Below, piece by piece: positions 1-6,683 of a stretch of 10,883 nt of DNA. Source of the stretch: SKLM01 sp964575455 (GTDB taxonomy: Bacteria > Chloroflexota > Anaerolineae > B4-G1); the NCBI GenBank assembly GCA_964575455.1, contig CAZNRX010000111.1, positions 1-10,883 on the forward strand. The letters are read 5' to 3'. Both the position numbers and the translations under genes were made by a program. The notes beneath the pieces are model-generated. The model saw nothing but the letters and a program-made list of their open reading frames with translations. It did no database searches and had not been told where the DNA came from. Positions within the stretch are counted from its first letter, which is position 1, and the number at the start of each line of letters is the position of its first letter.

Positions 1-358
1 GGGGCAGCATCTCGCCGTAGACGCCCGTGATCTGGTGGGGCAGCGGCTCGATCAGGGACGTGTGGACGGCGAGCACCGGATCGAACAGGTGCGCCAGGCG
101 GATGCGGTACGCTTCGGCCGCCAGACGGAACAGATCACCGTTGGTGTTGAAGTCCCAACCTCGCCCGGTTTCGACGATCTCCAGCTTAGGTTCATCGTCG
201 CGGAAGAGCAGCTGGCTCCCCGGCGTTCCATCCGGGCCTTTGTAGACGAGCTCGACGGCGGAGGTGCCTCGCCGCTCGACGTTCACGATAGAGACGACCT
301 GCCGGGGTAGGATGCCCTTCAACCTGATGCCAGGCTTCAGATCCTCAAGTTTCGCCAT
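1..358 (-). CDS. Helicase-related protein (SNF2/DEAD-like, DUF3883-type), N-terminal fragment
   Basis: An open frame runs from ATG 358-356 off the left edge (119 codons, no stop). It begins MAKLEDLKPGIRLKGILP and contains SQLLFRDDEPKLEIVE, AYRIRLAHLFDPVLAVHTS and, at residues about 105-119, LIEPLPHQITGVYGEMLP. From memory this is the conserved N-terminus of large (about 1000-residue) helicase-related proteins, in which LPHQ is a Q-motif-like element just before the Walker A ATPase site. The ATPase motifs themselves would lie beyond the edge. The start is supported by an AGGAAG ribosome-binding site about 10 nt upstream. The gene lies 24 bp downstream of the 92-residue gene on the same strand, so the two are probably co-transcribed. 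Proteins of this type often sit in phage-defence clusters with DUF1156 methylases, DUF499 ATPases or phospholipase-D-like proteins. That link is family knowledge and is not visible here. The ORFs on the plus strand at 27-310 are shadows of this gene. Confidence 0.82.
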   Translation of the reverse strand, partial: MAKLEDLKPGIRLKGILPRQVVSIVNVERRGTSAVELVYKGPDGTPGSQLLFRDDEPKLEIVETGRGWDFNTNGDLFRLAAEAYRIRLAHLFDPVLAVHTSLIEPLPHQITGVYGEMLP

Positions 359-382
359 GAGGGCGCTTCCTAGTGCTGCATT

Positions 383-661
383 CTACCGAAGCGGTTCACC
401 ACGATCGGTCAACTTGAATTGATCGAACATCCTCTCATACAGCTCATCCTGGAAGTCCTCATCGACCTCTCCGAGAAGATAGCCGAGGATCTGCCCAATG
501 CTGCCCCAACTGAGACCGTCGCCGATGGAGAGACCTTCGCTCCCGCTGGTCTGCTGTTCGATCCCTAATGCCCAGGACTGCTTCATACGGCCTCGTCTGT
601 GGTAATGGTCGTAGTCCTCGCGTGCTGTGCTACGGATGTCGGGAATCTCAATGATCGTCAT
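383..661 (-). CDS. Small acidic protein of unknown function, first gene of helicase operon
   Basis: This 92-residue ORF starts at ATG 661-659 with AAAGGA about 8 nt upstream and ends in TAG. I do not recognise the family. The N-terminal half is charged and polar (STAREDYDHYHRRGRMKQSW). The middle is Gly/Ser-rich (SGSEGLSIGDGLSWGSIGQI). The C-terminal part is acidic and probably helical (GEVDEDFQDELYERMFDQF). There is no signal peptide, membrane segment or Cys cluster, so it is likely cytoplasmic. It lies 24 bp upstream of the helicase-related gene and downstream of a minus-strand promoter (864-892), so it appears to be the first gene of that operon. The context suggests a small accessory or regulatory partner of a defence helicase, but nothing in the sequence shows a function. 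The good ribosome-binding site and operon position make it more likely real than chance. Confidence 0.62.
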   Translation of the reverse strand: MTIIEIPDIRSTAREDYDHYHRRGRMKQSWALGIEQQTSGSEGLSIGDGLSWGSIGQILGYLLGEVDEDFQDELYERMFDQFKLTDRGEPLR

Positions 662-863
662 CGCCGTATCCTTTGACTGAGTTGTTTTGGTTAGCTTGGA
701 GTCTGCCGGTGATCATCTTCCGGTGTGCACAGCAAGAACGTGTACACTGGCAACAGCTGCGCAAAGCGCCGGATGATCTCCTTCGATGATTCGCATCCGG
801 CAGGTGTCGGAGTTCTCGAGACGCAGCCCGTGCTTCCTGGGCTATAGTACCCCCCGGTACCCT

Positions 864-892
864 ATTGTAGTATCGTCTGCAGATCACGTCAA
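864..892 (-). promoter_or_regulatory. Sigma-70-type promoter driving the leftward helicase operon
   Basis: Read on the minus strand, TTGACG (892-887) is followed by a 17-nt spacer and TACAAT (869-864). Five of six bases match consensus in each box. Transcription would start near 857 and leave a leader of about 195 nt before the 92-residue gene at 661. The leader includes an 8-bp palindrome GTGTACAC (740-747). No convincing gene or riboswitch is seen within it. Confidence 0.6.
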
Positions 893-1053
893 GCCCAACC
901 CCGCCATTTCCTGTCGTTCAAGTTGGACGGTAGTCCCCCTGCAGCGTGTTGCTGGGTCTTGGATTCATGATACCGTTGGCAGATCGTGCCTTGCGAGATT
1001 GTGCCCTCGACACCAGCACGCACATGGTCGGAAGCCTTTGGCCACGTACGGAT

Positions 1054-1082
1054 TTGCCGCCCTGAGGAGTGTGGTGTATACT
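1054..1082 (+). promoter_or_regulatory. Candidate promoter for the metalloprotease gene
   Basis: TTGCCG (1054-1059) is followed by a 17-nt spacer and TATACT (1077-1082), matching consensus at 4/6 and 5/6 positions. The predicted start near 1089 gives a leader of about 130 nt before ATG 1221. It lies on the opposite strand to the leftward promoter, so the two diverge. Confidence 0.45.
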
Positions 1083-1189
1083 GGGCCCAGGCTTACCCTC
1101 TGCTCCGTCTTCGGTCCGATCTGGTGGTTGCACTACGCCGGGGAGTCCTTCAGAACCATGAACGACACAGATCCGATGTCGGAAGTGAA

Positions 1190-1210
1190 GCGTGATGCGT
1201 GATGCGTGAG
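1190..1210 (+). repeat. Three tandem heptamers just upstream of the protease start
   Basis: GCGTGAT, GCGTGAT and GCGTGAG run in tandem immediately before and into the Shine-Dalgarno sequence (GAGGAGG, 1208-1214). A change in copy number would alter the leader but not the reading frame. Confidence 0.6.
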
Positions 1211-1220
1211 GAGGTTCAAG

Positions 1221-4200
1221 ATGCGGAAGGAAACCATACCACTGCTAGTGTGCGGGCTCGTCGCGGGGGCCATAGCTCTCTCGGCCCTGGCCTCCCCGCT
1301 GCCGACCACAGAGGCAGCGCCCGGTGGGAGGCATGGGGAGAAGACCGGCGCCGTCGTCTATCCCACCCTCAAGGCCGACGCCTACGTCTCGGAGGTGACG
1401 CCTACAACCAACTACGGCAGCGCCACCAATCTGGACGTGCAGAACCTCGACGGTCAGGAGTTCCCGGACGATCGGCGCTCATACGTGGGGTTCGATCTGT
1501 CTGGCATCCCCAGCGACGCCATTATCACCTCGGCCGCCTTCAAGGCCTACCTCTACGATGCGCAAGGTCTCGCCACCGTGAACATCGCACTGCGCCGGGT
1601 CACGTCCCCCTGGTTGTACAACAAGATAACCTGGAACAACAAGCCCTCCTCCAGCGCCTACACCAGCATGGGGGTGAGCTCCAAGGCCGGCTGGAAGGGC
1701 TGGGATGTGACCAGGCTGGTGCAGGACTACTGGGTCAACCGCGACTTCGGCACCTCTCCCAACTTCGGCCTGGAGCTACGGGGACCGGAGAGCGGGAACT
1801 ACTACCTGCGGCGTTTCCGTTCCAACAACCATGGCTCAAACGAGCCCTATCTCATCGTCTCCTACGAGCTGCCAACGCCGACGAACACGCCCACGAACAC
1901 ACCCACCAGGACGCCGACGAGCACGCCCACCAGCACGCCCACCAGCACGCCGACCGCCACGCCCACCAGCAGCCCCACGCTGACGCAGACGCCGACGCCC
2001 ACAACACCCGTCTCCCCCGATCCCTACGAGCCCAACGAGACCTTTGGCAGCGCCTGGCCGTTGGGCAAGGGCACGTACCAGGCCTACATCTCCAGCCCCT
2101 ACGACCAGGACTGGTTCGGCATCATGCTCTCCCCGCTCCAGGATCTACGCGTGAGGCTGATGGGCCCGGGTGGAGGTCTCGAGGCGAGGATACGCGAAGA
2201 GGCGGTGAACTACGATCTGCAGGTGTATGGCCCCCAGGGTAGGCTGTTGGCCGGTTCGCACAACAAGGGCACCGACCCCGAGGAGGTCACGATAACGGCT
2301 GGTGTGCGGGGCGGAGTCTATCGCGTGCGCGTCTTCGGCGTGGCCGGTGCCTCGGACCCTGACAACGCGTATACCCTGGAGCTGTCCCCGGGTCCACCAC
2401 CCGCAACGCCGACCCACACGCCGACACCGACGGACACGCCGGAGCCCAGTTGCGGGCCTGACGCGTACGAGCCCAACGATTCCGCTGGGGAGGCCGCGCC
2501 CATCGACACGGGGGTGGCGATCGAGGCCTACATCTGCCCCGCGACGGACTCCGATTACTACAGCTTCTCTGTGCCTGGCGGTGCCCAGATCCGCGCGGAG
2601 CTCTACGACCTGCCGGCCTCCTACGAGTTGACCCTGTTCGACGCCACCGGCTGGCCGGTGGCGCAAGGCAGCGGCACCGGCACCGAACCGCGAGAGCTGA
2701 CCTACACGCCGGTCACCGCGAGCAACTTCGTCCTGCGGGTTGGCCGGAGCTCCCCCACGTCCTGGGACGCGGATGAACCGTACACCCTGCGGGTGGATGC
2801 GGAGGCGCTCTCTGCGATGCACCTCTACGCAGTGGCCGATGCCTACGTCGATCAGCTCAATCCCACCGCCAACTACGGCGACGAGCGACACGTGTACGTG
2901 GGGCGAGACGAGTTCACGTACGAGCAGGTTGGACTGTTCCGCTTCGATCTCTCTGACGTGCCGGTCACCACCATCGCCAACGCCACCTTCCGGGTCTCGC
3001 TCTACCGCTCCGCCTCTCGCGTTCAGACGATACACCTGCGGCGCGTGTCGGGCGCCTGGGAGGAGGACACGGTCAACTGGGACAACAAGCCCTGGAGCGT
3101 CGACGTCGGGGTCAGCGCGGACGTGGGCGGCGTCGTCGGCCGCTACTACGAGTGGGACGTGACCGAGCTGGTCCAGGACTGGGTCGATGGCGACGTGGGC
3201 AACTTCGGCCTGGAGCTTCGCCCGGAGCAGGAGCACGTCTTCCACCGCTCCTTCCGCAGCGGCGAGTACGCGCTGGGGATGTACGCCGCACCCGGTTCGG
3301 GATCCGCGCGCACGCCCAGGCTGATCATCGACTTCACCACGGAGGATCCAGGGCTGCGGGGCTCCATCAACGGTCGCGTGTACGACGACGCCAACGAGAA
3401 CGGGAGCTACGACCCCGGCGAGGACGGCATCAGCGACGCGCGCGTCGAGCTCTTCAGGGAGGGAGTCAGCCAGGGAGATCAGTTCTCGTCCGGCGACGGC
3501 ACCTATGCGTTCGACGACCTGCCGGCCGGCGACTACGAGGTGGCGTTCTACGCGTCATCCCTTACGGCGGATTATGGGCTGATCAGCACTGACCGCCACC
3601 TGGTGGTGCTGGGTGCTGGGGAGGACCAGGGCGGCATGGACTTCCGCGTCGCCGCCCGGCCCACCCGCACGCCCCTCCCGCCTTCCACGCTTGACCTGAT
3701 CGCCGAGGACATGGAGTTCGTCCAGGTACTACAGGATGCCACGCTGATCGAGCACAAGACCACCCTCGTGCGGGTCTACGTGGGGGTCACCGGCGCCGCC
3801 GACCCGGTGCGGAACGTCAACGCCATTCTCTGGCGCGCCGACCACCCTCGGGACGTGATCGAGGCCATGAACCGGGACACCGTGGAGCTCCTGGTGGAGG
3901 ACGACCCGATGAACAACCCGGACGTCGTCGCCAACATGGACCACACGCTCAACTTCCTGCTGCCCGTGACCTGGGCCACCACCGATCACTTCTGGGTCCA
4001 CGTCAACACCAACGCGGGATGGGTCGTCTCGGTGCCGGAGTGCGCTGGGTGCAACGTCAACAATCAAGTGCATGGGATGCGCAGGTTCCGCGACGCCAAC
4101 CCGCTCTACGTGACCATAGTCGACGTGACGGCCGCGGGGGTCAGCCCTCCCGACGTGAACCACGCCGACATCTATCGTTGGATGCATAAGATCTACCCTA

Positions 4201-5699
4201 TCAGCGGGCTGAGGCCCAGCGTCGCCACCCTTTCCGTCTCCTACGATCTCGTGAGCACCGACGGGTGCGATCTCTGCTGCGGCACCAACTGGGGCAGCCT
4301 GCTGAGCGATATCCAGAACCTGCGGGACAACTCCACACTGCCGTCGGGGGGCGTGAAGTACTACGGCATCGTGAGCGATACCGTGCCCCACTGCTGGGCA
4401 CCGAGCGCGGGAGGCTGGTGGTGCTGTGGTGGCTGCGGCCGGAAGCCGGGGGACGTCGCCGCCGGCCTCGTCGACCCCGCCGATACGGAGGACGCCGGTC
4501 AGACGCTGGCCCACGAGGTTGGCCATAATCTGGGCCGGCCGCACACCTGCAGCGCGCCCTGCCGGATCGAGGGCGATTGTGTCAACCAGCACCCCGAGGC
4601 TCGCCTGGGGGCGTATGGCGTGGACCTGGAGAACCCGGGGGCTCCGCTCTACGTCGACCCCCAGACCAACCACGACATCATGAGCTACTGCCCCCCCAGG
4701 TGGATATCGGATCTCACCTACGAGGCCCTCGTGGGCCACTTCGTCCCCTCTGCCGCAGAGCGAGCGGCTCAGCAGGCTCAGCGCGCCGACAGGACGTACC
4801 TCGTGGGATCCGGGACGATCAGCGACGGTCTGGTGATCATGACGCGCCCCTTCTATCGGCACACCTACCCGGCCGGCACGGACGACGGCCCGGGCCAGGG
4901 TCCCTACACGCTGGAGCTGCATGATGGCAGCGGCGCACCGCTCTTCACCCGGCTGTTCGACACGCGTGGAGACACCTTCATGCCCCTGCAGGGAGATAGC
5001 TTCCACGAGATCGTCCCCTGGCAGGCGGGCACGGCGCGCATCGTGATCAAGGAGGGCGAGACGGTGCTGCACGTGACCCACGTCAGCGCCCACGCGCCGG
5101 AGGTCACACTGCTTTCGCCCAGCGGCGGGGAGACGTGGCCCCCCTACGGCGAGCACGTGGTCTCCTGGGAGGGCAGCGACGCCGACGGCGACCCGCTGCG
5201 CTACGTCCTGTCGTACAGCGCGGATGGCGGGGAGACCTGGAAGGCTGTGGCCGTCAACCTGACCGGGGAGAGCCACACGCTGGATGCCGGTCAGCTTCCG
5301 GGCAGCGAGACGGCGCTGCTGCGGGTGGTGGCCTCGGACGGGGTGAACACCAGCCGGGCGGATTCGGCCGGTACCTTCACCGTGGAGGGAAAGCCGCCAG
5401 AGCCGCAGATCCTCTATCCGGTGGACGGGAGCTTCCTGGTGCCGGGGAGGCCGGTGATCCTGGAGGGAAGCGGCACCGACCTGGAGGATGGCCCGCTGAC
5501 TGACGAAGCGCTCTTCACCTGGTCGTCGAGCCTGGAGGGCGAGCTGGGCGTGGGCCGCCAGTTATACTTCGACGACCTGCAGCCCGGTTGGCACACCATC
5601 ACGCTGGAGGCCAAAGATAGCGATCACTTCGTCGCGCAGGATACGATCTCCATCTACATCGGCACGCGCGTCTACCTGCCCATCGTCCTGAGGGACTAG
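1221..5699 (+). CDS. Secreted multidomain zinc metalloprotease (DNRLRE/PPC/SdrD-like/metzincin/Ig-like)
   Basis: A 1492-residue exported protein. I chose ATG 1221 because GAGGAGG lies 6 nt upstream; an in-frame GTG at 1206 would overlap that site. Residues 1-24 form a signal peptide (MRKE..., hydrophobic core, cleavage near ALA). Then follow a DNRLRE domain (about 47-217), a Thr-Pro linker (218-265), PPC domain 1 (DPYEPNE, about 267-390), a short linker, PPC domain 2 (about 411-528), a second DNRLRE domain (about 535-708) and an SdrD B-like domain (GRVYDDANENGSYDPGEDG, about 714-806). The catalytic region (about 825-1180) has H1098-E1099-VG-H1102-NLGRP-H1108 as zinc ligands and base, and a Met-turn DIMSYC at M1154, which is the metzincin pattern. 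It is rich in cysteines (C1016, C1019, C1020, C1068, C1069, C1072), probably disulfide-bonded outside the cell. Two Ig-like domains follow (from about 1292 and 1393). The last residues are VYLPIVLRD. The substrate is unknown; extracellular protein degradation or surface attachment is inferred. Confidence 0.9.
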   Translation: MRKETIPLLVCGLVAGAIALSALASPLPTTEAAPGGRHGEKTGAVVYPTLKADAYVSEVTPTTNYGSATNLDVQNLDGQEFPDDRRSYVGFDLSGIPSDAIITSAAFKAYLYDAQGLATVNIALRRVTSPWLYNKITWNNKPSSSAYTSMGVSSKAGWKGWDVTRLVQDYWVNRDFGTSPNFGLELRGPESGNYYLRRFRSNNHGSNEPYLIVSYELPTPTNTPTNTPTRTPTSTPTSTPTSTPTATPTSSPTLTQTPTPTTPVSPDPYEPNETFGSAWPLGKGTYQAYISSPYDQDWFGIMLSPLQDLRVRLMGPGGGLEARIREEAVNYDLQVYGPQGRLLAGSHNKGTDPEEVTITAGVRGGVYRVRVFGVAGASDPDNAYTLELSPGPPPATPTHTPTPTDTPEPSCGPDAYEPNDSAGEAAPIDTGVAIEAYICPATDSDYYSFSVPGGAQIRAELYDLPASYELTLFDATGWPVAQGSGTGTEPRELTYTPVTASNFVLRVGRSSPTSWDADEPYTLRVDAEALSAMHLYAVADAYVDQLNPTANYGDERHVYVGRDEFTYEQVGLFRFDLSDVPVTTIANATFRVSLYRSASRVQTIHLRRVSGAWEEDTVNWDNKPWSVDVGVSADVGGVVGRYYEWDVTELVQDWVDGDVGNFGLELRPEQEHVFHRSFRSGEYALGMYAAPGSGSARTPRLIIDFTTEDPGLRGSINGRVYDDANENGSYDPGEDGISDARVELFREGVSQGDQFSSGDGTYAFDDLPAGDYEVAFYASSLTADYGLISTDRHLVVLGAGEDQGGMDFRVAARPTRTPLPPSTLDLIAEDMEFVQVLQDATLIEHKTTLVRVYVGVTGAADPVRNVNAILWRADHPRDVIEAMNRDTVELLVEDDPMNNPDVVANMDHTLNFLLPVTWATTDHFWVHVNTNAGWVVSVPECAGCNVNNQVHGMRRFRDANPLYVTIVDVTAAGVSPPDVNHADIYRWMHKIYPISGLRPSVATLSVSYDLVSTDGCDLCCGTNWGSLLSDIQNLRDNSTLPSGGVKYYGIVSDTVPHCWAPSAGGWWCCGGCGRKPGDVAAGLVDPADTEDAGQTLAHEVGHNLGRPHTCSAPCRIEGDCVNQHPEARLGAYGVDLENPGAPLYVDPQTNHDIMSYCPPRWISDLTYEALVGHFVPSAAERAAQQAQRADRTYLVGSGTISDGLVIMTRPFYRHTYPAGTDDGPGQGPYTLELHDGSGAPLFTRLFDTRGDTFMPLQGDSFHEIVPWQAGTARIVIKEGETVLHVTHVSAHAPEVTLLSPSGGETWPPYGEHVVSWEGSDADGDPLRYVLSYSADGGETWKAVAVNLTGESHTLDAGQLPGSETALLRVVASDGVNTSRADSAGTFTVEGKPPEPQILYPVDGSFLVPGRPVILEGSGTDLEDGPLTDEALFTWSSSLEGELGVGRQLYFDDLQPGWHTITLEAKDSDHFVAQDTISIYIGTRVYLPIVLRD

Positions 5700-5712
5700 G
5701 CGCCGCCTCTCC

Positions 5713-5744
5713 GACCTCCGAGTTCTCCCCAGAACTCGGAGGTC
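5713..5744 (+). terminator. Perfect 14-bp hairpin after the protease gene
   Basis: GACCTCCGAGTTCT and AGAACTCGGAGGTC form a perfect 14-bp stem with a CCCC loop, 14 nt after the protease stop codon. The downstream tract (TTCTCC) is only weakly T-rich. It therefore resembles an intrinsic terminator or 3'-end stabilising hairpin and not a textbook example. Confidence 0.65.
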
Positions 5745-5770
5745 TTCTCCCGATCATCTGCCGTACCACG

Positions 5771-5848
5771 CCGTAGCGCACGACGAACAAGGCCTCCCGT
5801 TCGTAGTCAGGCACGCTAAGCTGAGCGGAGCTCAGCCGGAGTGCCGTC
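5771..5848 (+). repeat. 78-bp direct repeat, copy 1
   Basis: This segment recurs at 6746-6823 with 76 of 78 bases identical. It begins CCGTAGCGCACGACGAACAA. Near its end it holds a 7-bp hairpin, GCTGAGC-GGA-GCTCAGC (5820-5836), inside an outer GGCAC/GTGCC pair (5810-5814, 5841-5845). It could be a dispersed REP-like element or the boundary of a mobile segment. No transposase or integrase is nearby. Confidence 0.9.
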
Positions 5849-5851
5849 GCG

Positions 5852-5876
5852 GTAGCGCTACAACCGCCCCCCCCCC
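5852..5876. other. Palindrome GTAGCGCTAC and a run of ten C
   Basis: Directly after repeat copy 1 lie a perfect 10-bp palindrome (5852-5861) and a homopolymer of ten C (5867-5876). The C run ends 37 bp before the -35 box of the antitoxin promoter. It is in no gene that I can support, so length changes would act only on spacing, if at all. Confidence 0.5.
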
Positions 5877-5901
5877 GCCACATGCGACCGCCTCGGCATC
5901 G

Positions 5902-5928
5902 CGTTGGACCCAATTGACCGATCCAACG
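5902..5928. promoter_or_regulatory. Inverted repeat, candidate operator for the toxin-antitoxin promoter
   Basis: CGTTGGA (5902-5908) and TCCAACG (5922-5928) form a perfect 7-bp inverted repeat with a 13-nt centre that spans the -35 box (5914-5919). Toxin-antitoxin operons are commonly autoregulated by antitoxin binding at such sites. That role is inferred here. Confidence 0.4.
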
Positions 5929-5942
5929 AACGATGGTATCAT
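5914..5942 (+). promoter_or_regulatory. Promoter of the antitoxin/toxin pair
   Basis: TTGACC (5914-5919), a 17-nt spacer and TATCAT (5937-5942) match sigma-70 consensus at 5/6 positions in each box. The start would be near 5949, about 100 nt upstream of the antitoxin-like ATG at 6053. The -10 box lies inside a small dyad GGTAT-C-ATACC (5935-5945). Confidence 0.55.
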
Positions 5943-6052
5943 ACCGTCGACAAGAGCTCCAGACCCTGCCTCAGATCGGCGCAGGTGGCCCTGGCCTGGC
6001 AATAGAGGTGAGGTGCTCTCCGATGACGACCTTGTCGAGGAGTTGATCAAGC

Positions 6053-6358
6053 ATGGCTAAGATTGCCCTAAGCGACATTCTAGATGACCTGCGTGCTGCT
6101 GACCAAGCCTTGCGTGGATTTGAGCAGCGCTACTGGATCAGTTCGGCCGACTTCTACGAGCTGTATTCCCAAGGTCGGTTGGACGATGGGCAGCACCGCG
6201 AAGACTTCTCGGAATGGGCTGGGTTCTACAAGCTGAAACTGAAGCGCGAGGCAGCCCTGGAGCAGATCTCGCAACGTCGCTTGACACATCTGCGCCGTCG
6301 AGCCACAGGAGACACCATCGAGCTGCTTCCCGAAGAGCCAGTTCTGGAAGTCGCCTGA
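6053..6358 (+). CDS. Antitoxin-like small protein paired with a TumE/DUF6516-type toxin
   Basis: A 101-residue protein, probably all-helical and cytoplasmic. The start ATG 6053 is fixed by an in-frame TGA at 6044-6046, with GAGGAG (6037-6042) upstream. The core is FEQRYWISSADFYELYSQGR (about 21-40), followed by LDDGQHREDFSEWAGFYKLK and a charged tail (RRLTHLRRRATGD). From memory, small proteins with an F..RY...S..FY..Y..G.L.D....DF.EWAG pattern precede DUF6516 (TumE-like) toxins in Chloroflexota and cyanobacteria. Its stop overlaps the start of the toxin remnant by one base (TGATG), so the two were translationally coupled. It has no recognisable DNA-binding motif. The antitoxin role is inferred from the neighbour, and the frame itself is intact. 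Confidence 0.7.
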   Translation: MAKIALSDILDDLRAADQALRGFEQRYWISSADFYELYSQGRLDDGQHREDFSEWAGFYKLKLKREAALEQISQRRLTHLRRRATGDTIELLPEEPVLEVA

Positions 6359-6602
6359 TGTCCGAGTTCTCGCGCTCGGCATACGAACATCTGCTCTATA
6401 CCCTTCCCCAGCAGCACCCTGAGGTGGCGTCATCGTCGCTTCACCTCTTCACCAGGTCGGCAACCGTCTCTCTCACCATATGCACGACCCTCCAAACATC
6501 AAGCGCAACCGTAAGCCTGCCCCCGGCATCACCTTCACCGCGCCGAATCTTCCCCAGCTGATAGAGGACTGCATCGCGCTGGGCAAGGCCAGGCAAGCCT
6601 GA
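6358..6602 (+). pseudogene. Toxin gene remnant (TumE/DUF6516-like) with internal deletion and frame change
   Basis: From ATG 6358 the frame reads MSEFSRSAYEHLLYTLPQQH and on to LHLFTRSATVS, the expected N-terminus of the family, up to about 6473. The continuation then switches frame. From 6474 to the TGA at 6600-6602, a different frame reads HHMHDPPNIKRNRKPAPGIT and then FTAPNLPQLIEDCIAL, which I recognise as the family C-terminus. The middle (by recollection about 40-50 residues, carrying the GLELRVFE and EKIRWYD-like strands) is missing and the frame is not restored. A ribosome starting at 6358 would read unrelated sequence and stop at 6561. The toxin is therefore almost certainly dead, while the antitoxin-like gene in front is whole. 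A sequencing or assembly error is less likely, because a block of sequence is missing and not a single base. Confidence 0.72.
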
Positions 6603-6683
6603 CTCACCCCCAACGGCGACATCCAACGGCTCCCTCAGTGATGTCAGTCCTTCAGTGCGTCAGTGGTTCAAACCCTTCCGGTC

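Larger units (their letters stand above)
662..1205. other. Divergent intergenic region (about 540 bp)
   Basis: No protein-coding gene is supported here. The open frames across it have no ribosome-binding site and no recognisable protein character. The region holds the leftward promoter (864-892), the rightward promoter (1054-1082), the palindrome GTGTACAC (740-747) and a heptamer tandem repeat (1190-1210). A possible 14-codon upstream frame (ATG 1158 to TGA 1202) ends just before the protease start but lacks a clear ribosome-binding site. A short minus-strand frame (about 695-810) containing SSKEIIRRFAQLLPVYTFL looks protein-like but has no start; it could be a decayed gene or chance. Confidence 0.5.

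Noticed and set aside
648..887. Minus-strand 79-codon frame upstream of the 92-residue gene
   Set aside because: Its start lies inside the promoter -35 box, it has no ribosome-binding site, and its Cys/Arg-rich translation looks random.
1158..1202. 14-codon upstream frame before the protease as a leader peptide
   Set aside because: There is no good ribosome-binding site and no runs of a regulatory amino acid; the frame is too short to separate from chance.
1872..2018. Repetitive DNA (ACGCCCACCAGC-type) that could be taken for a CRISPR or minisatellite array
   Set aside because: It is an in-frame Thr-Pro-Ser/Asn linker of the protease. The units are short, imperfect and have no spacers.
1199..2242. 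Plus-strand 347-codon frame overlapping the protease start, with His-rich HQHAHQHADRHAHQ repeats
   Set aside because: The His/Ala repeat is simply the frame-shifted reading of the Thr-Pro linker codons. The protease frame has the signal peptide and domains.
3729..5276. Minus-strand open frame of 515 codons opposite the metalloprotease
   Set aside because: It is a shadow frame; the plus strand there encodes the catalytic domain with HEVGH and the Met-turn.
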